From Aselliscus stoliczkanus (lineage: Eukaryota; Chordata; Mammalia; Chiroptera; Hipposideridae), in the NCBI GenBank assembly GCA_033961575.1, contig CM066732.1, positions 74,500,687 through 74,564,686 on the forward strand: DNA of 64,000 nt, written 5' to 3'. Positions within the stretch are counted from its first letter, which is position 1, and each line of letters begins with the position of its first letter. The position numbers were made by a program, and so were the translations under genes. Under the pieces are notes generated by a model, which had not been told where the DNA came from, did no database searches, and saw only the letters and a program-made list of their open reading frames with translations. Below are positions 20,948 through 32,256 of the stretch, piece after piece.

Positions 20948-22319
20948 ATAGAACAATCATCACCAAGAATCACCTGAAGTTTAGCTGAACAGAAATCCTG
21001 TAACTAAGGACATATGGAAGAAGGCATCTTGAGACTGATAGGAGGAGCAGAGATGCTGAATTGGTTGGTCCCACATCCATATGTGGTGGTTAAAAATCAG
21101 GAGGGATATCTCGGCTGTGGAGGTTCCCTGAAGAGCGAGGAGTCCCAGCTCCACACCAGGTTCCCCAGCCCAGTGTTCCAGTGCTGGGAAGAGAAGTCAC
21201 CACAACTTCTGGCTGTGAAAACCAGCAGAGATTGTTTTGTTGGCTGAGTGAGACAGAGGGTGGCTGGAGCATTTTAAAGGGCTTGTGCATGGACTTAAGA
21301 CAGACTCACTCACTCTGAGCTCCAGAGCTGGGGCAGCAGCTTGAAAGGCACCACACACATGCAGAGAGGAACAGAATTGTTTCGTTTCAGGGTGAGGCTG
21401 GAGGGATAGCTTTCTCCCATACAGAAGTGCTGGAGGAAGCCATTGTTCCTTTGATGAGCCCTCCCACCACTCAGCCTGCACACACAGGCAGGCATTATAT
21501 CTGTGTCTCCATCAACCTAGCTAACACTACTGACCCTGCCCTGGTGATTCCCTGAGACCTTGCGACACTCAACTTTTGGGACTACCTAAGCTGTTTCCAG
21601 TGACTTTTCCATATAAATGGCCTGTCTTGGCTCATGTTGTGAACTTTTGTAAAATCTCTCAAAGGCTCACAAATCCCAAAGAAGCAGCATCTGGCCTCAG
21701 CATGCCCTGTACCTCTTGCTAAGCAGCTCCAAGCCAGGCACTAGTCGCAGCTGGCCTCAATAACGCAGCTTAGGCTCTCCCAGGCACTCCAAGTCCAGTA
21801 CAAGTGGCAACCATCTGTGCACATCAAGTAACCCTAAACAGGGCACAGGCAGCAGCTGACCTTGGCCTGCAACAGAGCCCCTCCCAAGAGGCCCCAGAAC
21901 CAACACACCTAGTGGTCAGCTTCAGACTGCACCAGAGCACCACCCAAACACTTCCACAAATGACAAGTCCAAAGGGAGGACTGGGCAGGAAACCAAAATC
22001 CCACTAAAGTGAATCCTGCTTCGAGTGTCGACCCCTGCACAGTAATTCCTCCACTGTAATCACACCGAGTCCTCACAACCAATCAACCTGAGGGTCAGTC
22101 CCTCCCATTGACATGCAAAAAGCAATCAAGGCTGAACTACAACAGGAGTGCACACATAACCCACCCAGGGGACACACCTGGAACACCTAGCTCAGGTCTC
22201 CAGGGAGACTGCACCACTTGGTCTCATAGGACACCTACTACATAAGGCCACTCTATGAGGGTTGGGAGACATAGCAGGTCTACCTGATACATGGAAACAA
22301 ACATGGGGAGACAGCCAAA
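20948..22319 (+). other. LINE-1 copy 2, 5'UTR
   Basis: GC-rich leader: GAGGTTCCCTGAAGAGCGAG (21120), CACAACTTCTGGCTGTGAAA (21201), CCAATCAACCTGAGGGTCAG (22079), CACTCTATGAGGGTTGGGAG (22250). It aligns with 2189-3837 of copy 1. Frames such as 21014-21247 and 21197-21481 are chance in this leader. Confidence 0.7.
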
Positions 22320-23194
22320 ATGAGGAGACAAAGAAACATGTCCCAAATGAAACAGAACAAATCTTTACACAAAGGACTAAACAAAAGGGAAACAAGTAAT
22401 CACGAGAGGCAGAGTTCAAAGGTTATAAGGATGCTCAATGATCTCAGTGAGAACGTCAACAAAGATATACAACAAATAAAAAATGGAGATAGAAAACATA
22501 AAAAAAGAACCAGTCAAAAATGAAGAATACACTAACTAAAATAATACTTTTTAATCAATAGTAGATTAGATGAAGCAGAGGATCGAATCAATGATCTCAA
22601 AGATAAGATAGCAGAAAACACCCAATCAGAACTGCAAACAGAAAAAAAGAATCCAAAAAATGAGGATAGTTTAAGGGACCTCTGAGACAACATCAAGCAT
22701 ACTAGCTTTCTCATCACAGAGGCACAAGAAAGAGAACAGAGGGAGCAAGGAGTTGAAACCTATTTGAAGAAATAATGGTGGAGAACTTCTCCAACCTGGC
22801 GAAGGAAATAAACATACAAGGCCAAGAAGCTCAGAGTCCCAAACAAGATGAATCCAAAGAGGCCCACACCCAAACGCATCATAATTAATATGTCAAAGGT
22901 TAAAGATAAAGAGAGAATCTTAAAAGCAGCAAGAGAAAAGCTGTTAGTTATCTGTGAAGGAGTTCCAATAAGACTGTCAGCTGATGTTTCAACAGAAACT
23001 TTGTGGCCACAAGGGTTTGGCAGGAAATATTCAAAGTGATGTAAAGCACAGACCTACAACCAAGATTACTCCACCCAGCAAATCTGTCATTTAGAATCGA
23101 AGGACAGATAAAGAGCCTCCCAGACAAGAAAAAGCTGAAGGAGTTGACCACTACCAAACCAGTATCACAAGAAATGTTAAAGAGACTTCTTTAA
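22320..23194 (+). pseudogene. LINE-1 ORF1 (RNA-binding protein), copy 2, broken
   Basis: The start codon survives: MRRQRNMSQMKQNKSLHKGL. The N-terminal part reads to 22523, where a frameshift ends it. The coiled-coil part lies at about 22560-22690, including SRLDEAEDRIND in another frame. A C-terminal piece reads at 22848-23039: KRPTPKRIIINMSKVKDKER, then ILKAAREK and IRLSADVSTETL. The reading ends at TAA 23192-23194. About 290 codons if uninterrupted, shorter than the ~338 residues of the human protein as is usual for some mammals. Frameshifts show it is not translated as one protein. Confidence 0.85.
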
Positions 23195-23217
23195 CAAGAA
23201 GAAAAAAAAAATAATAA

Positions 23218-24220
23218 AAAATATGAATAATAAAATGGCAGTAATTACATATCTATCAATAATTGAATGTAAATGTATTAAGTGCTTCTGTCAAAAGACG
23301 TAGGGTAACACTTTTCATCTGGTTGCAGCCATCAGGTAAGCCAAGATGGGCACTTACAAGTACATCCAGGAGCTATGTTGGAAGAAACCATCCAAAATTA
23401 TGCTCTTTCTTCTCAGAGTCTGCTGCTGTCAGTACCACCAGCTCTCTGTGCTCCACAAGTGTCTCCACCCCAACTGGCCCAACAATGGGTGCAGGCTGGG
23501 ATACAAGGCCAAGCAAGGTTATGCTTGTACATCAAATTCGTGCGCCCATGGTAGCTGCAAACACCTAGTTCCTAAAGGTGCGACCTATGACAAACCTGTT
23601 CATCATTGAGTTATCCAGCTAGTTTGCTCAAAGCCTTAGTCCATTGCCAGGGAGTGAACTGGACCCCACTGTGGAGTTCTGAGAGTCCTGAATTCTTACT
23701 GGGTTGGTGAAAATTTTACGTACAAATTCTTTGAGGTGATCCTCATTGCATTTCATAAAGCTATCAGACAGACTCCTGACACACAGTGGATCACCAAACC
23801 AGTCCACAAGCACAGGGAGATGTGAGGCTGACATCTGCAGGCCACAAGAGCCATGGCCTTGAAAAGGGTTCCATCATATTATTATTGGTAGTTCTTACTG
23901 TGCAGCTTGGAGAAGGTGCAATACTATCCAGCTCCACTGTTACTGCTAATATAAGTAATGTTTGTTAAATTCTTACCTAATAAACAATTTAGAATAGTAA
24001 AAAAAAAAAATCGGTTGGCTGAATATGTAAGAAAACAAGACTCTTACATATGCTGCATACAAGAGACTCACTTCAGATCAAAAGACACTCACAGACTGAA
24101 AGCAAAGCGATGGAAAGAAGATATTTCATGAAACTGTACAGAAAAAAAAAGCTGGGGTAGCAATACTTATACCAGACAAATAGACTTTAAAATAAAAACT
24201 ATAACGAGAGATAAAGAAGG
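23218..24220 (+). pseudogene. LINE-1 ORF2 endonuclease stub, copy 2, split by RPL15 retrocopy
   Basis: Starts with ATGGCAGTAATTACATATCT near 23233 and runs to the retrocopy at about 23309, then resumes after the A-tail at TTGGCTGAATATGTAAGAAA (24015). It ends at ATAAAGAAGG (24211-24220), the deletion join shared with copy 1. Only about 100 codons of the endonuclease domain are represented and they contain stops. Confidence 0.75.
23311..24012 (+). pseudogene. RPL15: Processed pseudogene of ribosomal protein L15
   Basis: Intronless copy of the mRNA for large-subunit ribosomal protein eL15, with part of the 5'UTR (CATCTGGTTGCAGCCATCAG), the coding region from ATG at 23346 to TAA at 23947-23949, the 3'UTR and a short poly(A) after ATAAACAATTTAGAATAGT. 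The first 88 codons read as MGTYKYIQELCWKKPSKIML, then LRRLGYKAKQGYACTS-like sequence, to KGATYDKPVHH, where a Gly codon has become TGA. Later parts ([13 protein letters not shown] region near 23680, [13 protein letters not shown] near 23781) are in shifted frames. Many Arg codons are lost, as expected for CpG decay. It interrupts LINE-1 copy 2 and is younger than it. Confidence 0.93.
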
Positions 24221-24540
24221 ACCCAGTAATTTTACTAGTGAGAATTTATCTAAAAAAACCTCAAAACACTAATTTGAAAAGACATGTGCATATATTTGTT
24301 CATGGCAGCATTATTTACAATAGCAAGATATGGAAGCAACCTAAGTGTCCATCAATACATGAATGGATAAAAAAGAAGTGGTACATATATACAATGGAAT
24401 ATTACTCATCCATAAAAAAGAATGAAATCTTGCCTTCTGCAACAAGGTGGATGGACACAGAGGGTACTGTGCTGAGTGGAGTAAGTTAGACAGAGAAAGG
24501 CAAATACCATATGATTTCATTTGTATGTGGAATCTAAAAA
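24221..24540 (+). pseudogene. LINE-1 ORF2 extreme C-terminus, copy 2
   Basis: After the join the ORF2 C-terminal frame is readable in part at 24238-24489: SIIYNSKIWKQPKCPSIHEW, then IKKKWYIYTMEYYSSIKKNE and ILPSATRWMD. This is the conserved tail that follows the reverse transcriptase in full LINE-1s. The whole reverse transcriptase is missing upstream. Confidence 0.85.
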
Positions 24541-24893
24541 ACAAAACAAAGGAACAAACAAAACAGAATCAAACTCATAGGTTCAGAGAACATTTTAATG
24601 GCTGCCAAATGGGAGAAGTGTTAGGGTATGGGATGAAGAGGTACAAATTGGTAGTTACAAAATAGTCATGGTGATGTAAAGTACAGCATAGGGAATATAG
24701 TCAATAATACTTTAATAACTATGTATGGTGTCAGATACGTGCTAGATTTAGCCATTCATAAGTTATATAAATGTCTAATCACTATGTTGTATACCTGAAA
24801 CTAATATAATATTGTATGTCAACTGTCATTGAAACATAAAAAATTATTTTAAAAAAAAGAAGAAAAAAAATGGGCTAGCTTGACTGGCTACTG

Positions 24894-24895
<2 letters not shown>

Positions 24896-24939
<44 letters not shown>
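24896..24939. repeat. (TG)n microsatellite
   Basis: About 22 TG units. The 61-codon frame over it is a Cys-Val repeat artefact. Confidence 0.97.
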
Positions 24940-24941
<2 letters not shown>

Positions 24942-25024
24942 TCATGTGTGTGTTTTCATGCTCCTAAACACGTTTGTGTATATGCATGTGTTTTGTGTGA
25001 GATCATTTCAGCTTCACCATCTAA

Positions 25025-25207
25025 GCCAGTGGCTCACAACACCAGTGGTGTGACAGAGTATAGGGGGAACCTAAAAACCAGGTAACACAGATATAAATTT
25101 AGGCTCCATCCTTCAAGACTTAGATTCTGCTGAGAGCCCTGCATCCTCTATCTTTGAAAAGCTCCCCCTGGAGCTTAGGATGCCCAACCAGGCTGAGAAT
25201 CACAAAT
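25025..25207. repeat. MER5A-like hAT (Charlie) MITE
   Basis: Short nonautonomous DNA transposon: starts CCAGTGGCTCACAACACCAG, contains TTTAGGCTCCATCCTTCAAG and GATTCTGCTGAGAGCC, ends CAGGCTGAGAATCAC, consistent with the CAGTGGTTCTCAA-type inverted termini. Confidence 0.65.
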
Positions 25208-26309
25208 CTAAGCAAAAACAGGCACTGGAGGCCCTCATCATAATATCTCTGGTTCCACTTATGGTTTTGTGCCCTGCTGAGCGTCAATCAGCTGTGTGCC
25301 ACATTGCAGTGACCACATGTCAGACGGGTTGATTGCAGATACAGAATGTAGTCATCACTTTCTTGGGTCTGTAAATTCACTGCTTGGGGTTTACTCCTAA
25401 AGTAACGCCACTTTTGACCAAAATACTGCCACCTCCAGCAAATGTAGAACTCTGTCTTAATTAATATATTTGATCTCTTTGTGAGGTCAATTATCCACTC
25501 TGGATAAAAATCCTGCTTTAGCAGAGTACCAGCAGTCATCTTTAGCCAACTTCAGGCCTTATAAAAACATTTCATTTGACATAATGGATGACACCAAGAG
25601 GTCACAATTTCAGTGTGGGTTTTTTTTGTTGTTGTTACCATTTCTTGGAGCAAGAAGAGATCAATAGACTTCATCAATCTCTTCACTTTTTCTAACTGGA
25701 AAGTTGATGTCTACTATAATAGACCAGGAATTCTGTGGTTTAGTTCCAAATTAGCAAATTTGCTTTACGATTGGAAAACAGTGCTCCTGGGCTACAAGTA
25801 CAACTGCTGAGCTGGTGCCCCCCTTCCCCCATCCCTCCCCATACACACATCGCTTCTTCTCTTCAACTCATTGGATACAGTCATCAGAATAGGCTTCTTT
25901 AACCCCCTTTGTATAATAATGTCACCTCTTTCAAGAATTTCCAGGCATTTCTTAGTGTCAATCATTTCAAATCTAAACTCATCTAATGAGTCCAGCCTTC
26001 TAACCCCACAGTGGCTGCCAGTTTTCATTGGTCCTCAGCATATATCCTTACCCTTCTCACCAACCCACCAAGCCAAAAAGAGCTATAGAACTCTTATTCA
26101 TATGCTGGATGATACCCAACTTGCTTAGATTGTCATACCCTTTCCAGTTCTTATTTGAACTTGAGTGTCTATGGACAGCAAAGCGAGAGCTGTATTTCCA
26201 GGGTCCATTTTGACTCCATCCCAGAAACAGCTGCTCTGTGCCATGGCAGGATAAAACTCTGCTTCCACCTTTCCTGTTTTTGGCCTTGGCAATGTTCTTT
26301 TTGGCCCCA
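25208..26309. other. Single-copy or very old sequence, no gene seen
   Basis: No recognised protein. The frames near 25792-26356 in several phases overlap an L2/CR1-like region that begins around 25970 but is too diverged to call firmly. Confidence 0.35.
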
Positions 26310-26560
26310 GGAAGTCCCCCACTCCTATCTGAGTCCTTCTCCAAAGCTTGGCTCAAAACTCACACCTTCAAGAAAATTTTCCTGTCATTAATTTAATTTC
26401 ATATTTGCATATATGGACTAGCCTGCTTGCACTGTTTGCATTAACTTTACATGGCCCTAGATTGTGGCTTGTTCTATATTCTACATCACGAGTTGGATTG
26501 TAATTCCTACAAAGCAAGCATTTTGTCTTATGCTACTTCTATAGCCCTCTAAGTCCTTCC
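26310..26560 (+). repeat. L2/CR1-type LINE fragment
   Basis: CAAAGCTTGGCTCAAAACTC, then ACACCTTCAAGAAAATTTTCC and a GGATTGTAATTCCTACAAAG stretch: L2/L3-like 3' region. Diverged. Confidence 0.5.
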
Positions 26561-29314
26561 AAAGTTTGGCGAAGTTTTGCGAAACTAAGCCAGAACAACT
26601 GATGCTCTTTTGAGTGCAGTAGCCTGCATGCCCTAAGATGAGCTCTTGGATGCTTTGGGTCAGCTTTTGGATGCTTCCGGGGGCTGTGAGAATGTAGGAG
26701 CCCTGTACTCCTCTGAGGTGGTGCAGAAAAAGCCAGGTTACACCAGCCAGATGAAGGTAATGGTGGGAAAGTCTGCAGTGTCACAGCTCTAGCTGTTTCC
26801 CTCCACGGGCCTCCTTTCAGGGGATACTCCCATCCGCTCTCTCCCCTCCCCCACTTCCTTGCAGCCTCTTCCTGTAACTTAGTCAAATCTACTTCCCATA
26901 CTTGGAAGGAAGAGAAGGAAAGGAGATTTTTTGTTGATGTTGTTATTCATAGGGTTATACATATAAGTGAGCCTCATTAGATTTTGTGTCTAAGCTCATC
27001 TGACTTGTCACACCCCTGAATTTGACAGGATTCAATCTTCTCTGATTCAGCAAGGGTTTAGCAGCCTTCTTGAAAAACCAGAGCCCAAAGCCTATCTGGG
27101 TTGGCTTGGGTACCCTGTTCACACCAGCCACAATTTATAATCCTCTCTATTGCCTTCCCTCAAGAGAGAAGTGTACTGCTTTCCACCACAACTCTTCATG
27201 TTGATCTTGCCAGACTTAGGGCTCTTAGTAATGATAACACCATCTTTTTCCAAGGAATCAGCTCAGGCTGCCATTCATTAGTGTTGCAAACTCAATACAT
27301 TTTCATGGTACTGTGTAAAGTAGGTTCGTGATTCCCTTATTATACAGACAGGGGAGGGAGGCAGTGAGTAGCTGTCAGGACACTTGTGGGGGCCAGAGGG
27401 GAGAAAACTAATACGCGTTTTGTCTCTCATACCTTGGATATCTTTGCCTTAATTGTAAAACCGAATTGTTCTATGAAATCATCTCAAACCCATCTTTTGA
27501 TACCCAATAGATGTACTCAACTCATCAATGTTACAAATAAGAGGAACATGTTATTTTTTTGTGACTTGATTTCAAAAACTTTTTTTTTTTTTAATAAAAA
27601 GGTCCACTGCTTAATCATTTCTGATTCAATATTGAAGATTAACTGGGAGGCTATGGATTTTTGAGGAAAGTGTCAACAGCTTTCAAAAGGTTGCAAAAAG
27701 CTTTGATCTGAACATTTCTCTACCTTACCATCCTTTCTTCACTAACTCTCCCCCCATACCCTTCCTTAAATGTGTAGGCTGACCACCATTAATGTAAAAA
27801 GCAAAGAAACAGAGCAGGACTTGTAGAAAATGCCTATACTCTGGGCCAGTTAGACAAGGCTTCCTTCGGTTGGGGGTTAAACCCCCAAATGATGTTCATG
27901 GAGCCCATAAGGGCCCCTTGTCTCACTGAACCAAATTGTCCAAGATGGTTGCCCTAAGACCTGGCTGCTGCCTCACCTTAATCTTGGTGGGGAATGGCAC
28001 ATGAGAGAGGGGCAACATCTTTATTTTCTCCTTTCCTGCACTGAAGAATAACTACTTTGGTTATTTCCCCTTGTTTTGTCTTCATGTTGCTATTTGATAC
28101 TATTCACATCAGTCAGTGTTCTCAAACACTGGTCATACCCTCGAGGAATTTTCCATTGCTTCTAGGATACTGCTTCCTGGGTCCATGGCCATGAGGATTC
28201 CGCCTTTGAGGGTCACACACAACCTGCTTGCTGGTCTCTAACCCAACAGGTCATCCTGACCACAGCTGTAGTAAATGGGAAACAGATCTCAAAAATAACC
28301 ATGTCTCATTTCAAATATAAGTTCTCTTTCAGGATAACTTTCAGGATGAGAATATGCTGACGTGCCCTTTAAAACGAGCCTTGTAAGAGAAAACAACAAA
28401 ACTTATCTGGAAGCTGCAGTGACAAAAAAAAAAATCAGAAGAAATACTTAATTTAAAGCACTAGTACACTGGAGGGGATGGCTTGGGTTGAGAATACAAG
28501 GTTTTGTGAAATAAAAAAATAAAAAATAAAAAATCCCTTCCACCTAGTGGTTTCCTAGGATATTGCCATCATGGTGCCTTTAAACTTGGCTACAATTTTG
28601 AGCCATGGCTGGTTGGGAAATGCAACCCCTGAAGCTACACTGTAGGCGGCACAGAGATGTCTGTTATGTGTAGGGCTCTTGGCCACTTGTCAGGAATTGT
28701 GAGCTGTAGGGTCTTGTTGGGAGAATCAAACTATTTTACCTTCACCAGGAAATGCCATTCAAGTATTGAGAATTTATCAACGATAAATTCATTGACCAGA
28801 TTTATTAAATATAGAAGAATTTAAAATAATACCTACTCCTAATGACATTAGAATCAGCCAGGGTACACTTTTAAGAGCTTACAGATACAATTAGGGAGAA
28901 ATGCGGATAAATTCTAGAAAGAGTTTTTTGTTCTTTTAAATAAGGGCTTGCATAGTATAGAAATAGTAATGACTCTAACACATATAAAGCATCATGGAAG
29001 ATATTTTTATTGCAGGTTTTCAAAATGCTGTGATAAAAAGCAAGTGGTAAATGTTTTTTAGAAGTATAGCAATCACTTATTTGACTGAGATTGCTGAACT
29101 TAAATGATAATCTTCAGTTATAAAATAGTGTAAAACGAGGTTCAAGTTTTAAGTAACTCTAAGCAGTAGAATTGAGTAAGATTTTAAAATAATGCTGATA
29201 AATATGCTATATCTATATGCATAATCATAAATATCAATAAAATTATCTTCTATGATGCTTGCAAGACTTGGAAAAAGGAAATAATGATAATAAATGAATA
29301 TATATATATATGGT
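26561..29314. other. Single-copy sequence, no gene seen
   Basis: No dispersed repeat or protein recognised. Contains the 19-bp perfect inverted repeat at 27870-27888 and A-rich simple sequence at about 28508-28532. The 115-codon minus-strand frame at 26539-26886 has no family resemblance. Confidence 0.4.
27870..27888. other. Perfect inverted repeat (9-bp arms, 1-nt spacer)
   Basis: TTGGGGGTT A AACCCCCAA. It lies inside a larger weak hairpin with 8-bp outer arms AGACAAGG (27852) and CCTTGTCT (27916). No known factor is suggested. Confidence 0.85.
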
Positions 29315-29990
29315 GATTATCAGTTTATAAGGCACTTTCTACATATATTATCTTTTTTTTTTTTAAGATTTTATTTGGGAATTGGGGACAGGGAACAGTG
29401 TTGGGGAACCGGGGAAGGGGAACAGACAAATTGTTGTCTTTTTTGTTGTTGTTCTTCAGTCTAGTTGTGGAGGAAATTGTTTCACTGGCCCATGTTGGTA
29501 TCATCATTGCGCTCTTCTTGGATCAGGCAGATCGGTTGCCAGCCTCTGGACGGCCGCTCACAGCGGCTCTTGGCAGCTCACACGATTGCCAGCCACTCAC
29601 GCTGGCTTCTGGCCACTCACTGTAGTCTATGGCAGCCCACTGCAGTAGGGTCTGCAGCTATGCGGCCCCGGGGACTCTCAGCAGCCCAGCTCCAGGTGGA
29701 GCTGTTGTTCACCATCTTAGCTGTAGAGGGCAGTGTCACTGGCCCGCACATGTGGGATCCGAATCGGGGCCCCTAGCGTCCCAAGCCAGCTCTTAACAAA
29801 TGTGCCACTCAGCCGGCCCCATATATTATCTATTTTGATTATTGTGTCCTCTTTGTGAAATGGGTTTTTTTTATCTTATTTTTAAATTGGGAAAACTGAA
29901 TTCCTGAAGGGAAAATAACTTGCCTATGGTCATACAATTAATTAATCATTGCATAGGATCTCAGGTAGGGAAGATACTAAAATATCCATT
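29315..29990 (-). repeat. MIR SINE, split by composite SINE
   Basis: AAGGCACTTTCTACATATAT before the SINE and ATTGGGAAAACTGAATTCCT, ACTTGCCTATGGTCATACAA after it read together as a reverse MIR. Confidence 0.55.
29354..29820 (-). mobile_element. Long composite SINE
   Basis: Poly(T), GGGAATTGGGGACAGGGAAC, TCTAGTTGTGGAGGAAATTG, GCAGCCCACTGCAGTAGGGT, and head ending CAGCCGGCCCC. Exact 11-bp target duplication ATATATTATCT at 29343-29353 and 29821-29831. The exact duplication suggests a younger insertion than the others. Confidence 0.93.
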
Positions 29991-30471
29991 TTACACATGA
30001 GGAGAAAAGCTCCAGAAACACTTTATGGAGGCCATGAGGATTGCAATGGTTGGAGGCAGACTAGGTAATAGCTTTTCCTTCAGCCATCCCTTTCCTCTGT
30101 GGGTCAGTTCAGTGCCAAAAAGGACCACTTGTCACATTTGGATTTGCAAGGCTCTTTGGAGGCAGATTAGAGATGAGGGTTACCTCCATCCTAGGGGTCA
30201 CTCTCTATTGCTCAGTAATCTTGGCGCCCTGCTTTCTCTCTGTTCTCCTTCTTGGGGATCTCCCAATACTGTTGCCAGTGCTTCCAGGGACTGGTGGGGC
30301 ATGGTGGAGAACAGTCCAGGTCATGTGCTAGCTGTGTGACTGTGCTGGTCTCTCCATCTCTCTAATGGTCTACATAAACTTTGACTCATGATGTTTTCCT
30401 CGTGGTGTCTACTCTGTGACCTTTGAGCAATAGCAGCTCCTAACAAATGGCTCATTCTATGTGCATTTTTC

Positions 30472-30535
<64 letters not shown>

Positions 30536-30859
30536 TCTAATGGGACTAGGCTTAGATTGTCTTTAAACTAGGACACATCATGGATTACTGGCCCATGAGT
30601 GGGCTGCCTTTGCATCAGGAGCTGGTGCTGGCCCATCAGTTGTGAGGCAATCACAGGATCTACAGAGGGCTGATCTACACAGGGCAGAGTTATGGGGGTG
30701 GGAGTGGGGGGCCGGGCAGTTTCCCTGAAGTGGGATTTGGGCATGGCAGGTATTTTGAGGCTTGGTCTGTTTAGAACTGTCCAAAGGGGAGTAATTACCA
30801 CCTGAGTTTACAGGGATGAGGAGGGGTTACCATGGCTGGCAGACTGGCTGGAAGACAGG
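29991..30859. other. Single-copy sequence with a GA microsatellite
   Basis: No gene or recognised dispersed repeat, apart from the GA tract. Confidence 0.4.
30474..30532. repeat. (GA)n microsatellite
   Basis: About 29 uninterrupted GA units, a long and probably variable tract. Confidence 0.97.
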
Positions 30860-31330
30860 GACAAAGGAGTTTGAACTATATTTTGAGGTATAGACTTGGC
30901 TGACCTAGTAAGGAGAAGGCTGAAAGGAGGATGTTACAGACAGAAGAAACAGTGTGTGCAAAGGCACAGAGGCTTGACTTGAGGAAGCAGAGTATGTATG
31001 GAAAGAGCAAATTGTTCTATTTGGCTGGAGTGACAAGTCTGGGGAGGAGTGTGGTGGGAGATGAGGCTAGATTTATGACTCTTGGCTGGAGGCAGTGTTA
31101 CTCCACAAGGAGCATTAGGAAATTTTAATTTTGGGGATTGTCATGGTGACTAGGGGTTGTTACTGTCATTTAGTAGGTGGGTCTAGGAATAAGAAGGACA
31201 TTCTGCACAGAAAAGAAACGCGTTGTGCCCCAATTACCAACAGAGCCTTCATTAGGAAACACTAGGCTAGACCATGAAGGCCCTTTACAGTCATGCTGAA
31301 GAATTTGGATTTAAATCCCAATAAAGATGG
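30860..31330 (+). repeat. Ancient mammalian repeat, family not assigned
   Basis: Wording typical of an old placental repeat: GGATGTTACAGACAGAAGAA, GTGTGTGCAAAGGCACAGAG, GGCCCTTTACAGTCATGCTG, GAATTTGGATTTAAATCCCA. Related material occurs at 33740, 43050 and 58700. Confidence 0.5.
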
Positions 31331-32124
31331 TGGTGAGAATAAGGAATCTAGAGTGGCTCCCAGAGTTTGGGTTGGGCAGTTGGGTGGGAGGTTGTTCGAA
31401 TCTTTGAGGTTGGGATTATGGAGAGTGAGGAGCATATGTGAAAGATCATAGGAAAGATTATGAACTCACATTGCGCATTTACATATGGGTGAGGTTGCCC
31501 AAGAGGCCACTGGGATGCAATGCGAAGCTCAGGAGAGGGGCTGGAGAAGAGATGTTGATTTGGAAGTCCTCAGAGCATCAGGGATAGGTGAAGTCATGGG
31601 AGTGGATGAGATCATCCATAGTGACTGTGAATTTTGGGTTATTCAAGGTCAACTTTTAATCTCAGGCAGGTTTTCCTGCTTCCTATTCAGTGTGTTCACA
31701 GGAAATACCAATTAAAATTAATTTCAACCTAAGTAAAACATAATTAGGAAGATAAATTTGCTGCCAAAAATATAATGAACTCCAGAATGGAATGTAAAAT
31801 TGATTTTAGCTCACTTACCTGATTTGTTTATATGATATTTTATCTTTCTTGAATCTACCAAACTTAGTAAATTAGGGCAGGAAATATTTTAGAGATTTCA
31901 AGGAGATCAGTAACAGAAAAAAAACAACACAAAAGTTAGGCCTTCCTCTTCCTTCTTAGGGCTCTCTCCTATTTTGCCTGGGTGGTTTGGATGTGAGTGT
32001 CTCTGGCCCCTCATTTAGCTGATGGTTTTCTGACATACTACAGAGGGAGTTCTCACTTGGTTAGAAGTAAGGAAATACCAGGATACAAACTTCATTTCTC
32101 CTCCTTCTTGCCATGGACAATATA
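31331..32124. other. Single-copy sequence, no gene seen
   Basis: No recognised repeat or protein. Confidence 0.4.
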
Positions 32125-32254
32125 CAGAGAATGCCAAAAAAAATGTATACACATTTTAAGAAAGGAAAAAACTGTATTAAAATTGTAATACTCAATATAT
32201 ACTGATAACAAAAAATGAATACAAGTCATGCGTATACATTTTTTTGCACCCCGG
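32125..32254 (+). mobile_element. Mariner-type MITE, short (130 bp) copy
   Basis: TA-flanked (32123-32124, 32255-32256) element with termini CAGAGAATGCC(A8)TGTATAC and, on the other strand, CCGGGGTGC(A7)TGTATAC. Interior ACATTTTAAGAAAGGAAAAA matches the right end of the longer copy at 48203-48438 read on its minus strand. After TACAAGTCATG the interior jumps straight to the other terminus: an internal deletion derivative. Confidence 0.85.
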
Positions 32255-32256
32255 TA

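Larger units (their letters stand above)
20403..24859 (+). mobile_element. Internally deleted non-autonomous LINE-1 (HAL1-like), copy 2
   Basis: Same order as copy 1: 5'UTR (to 22319), ORF1 (22320-23194), endonuclease stub, deletion join at 24220/24221, ORF2 C-terminus, and one 3'UTR unit ending CTGAAACTAATATAATATTG then an A-rich tail. Probable A-rich target duplication AAGAAAAAAATG at 20391-20402 and a near copy ending at 24872; low complexity weakens this. It carries a composite SINE (20488-20930) and an RPL15 retrocopy (23311-24012). Without these it is about 3.3 kb. The flanks differ from those of copy 1, so this is an independent insertion and not a segmental duplication. Confidence 0.85.

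Noticed and set aside
2189..24859. The two LINE-1 copies as a segmental duplication
   Set aside because: Left and right flanks differ, the embedded SINEs and RPL15/mariner insertions are not shared, and the copies differ in 3'UTR number.
26539..26886. 115-codon minus-strand frame rich in Arg, Pro and Ser
   Set aside because: No start context, domain or family resemblance; expected by chance in a GC-richer stretch.
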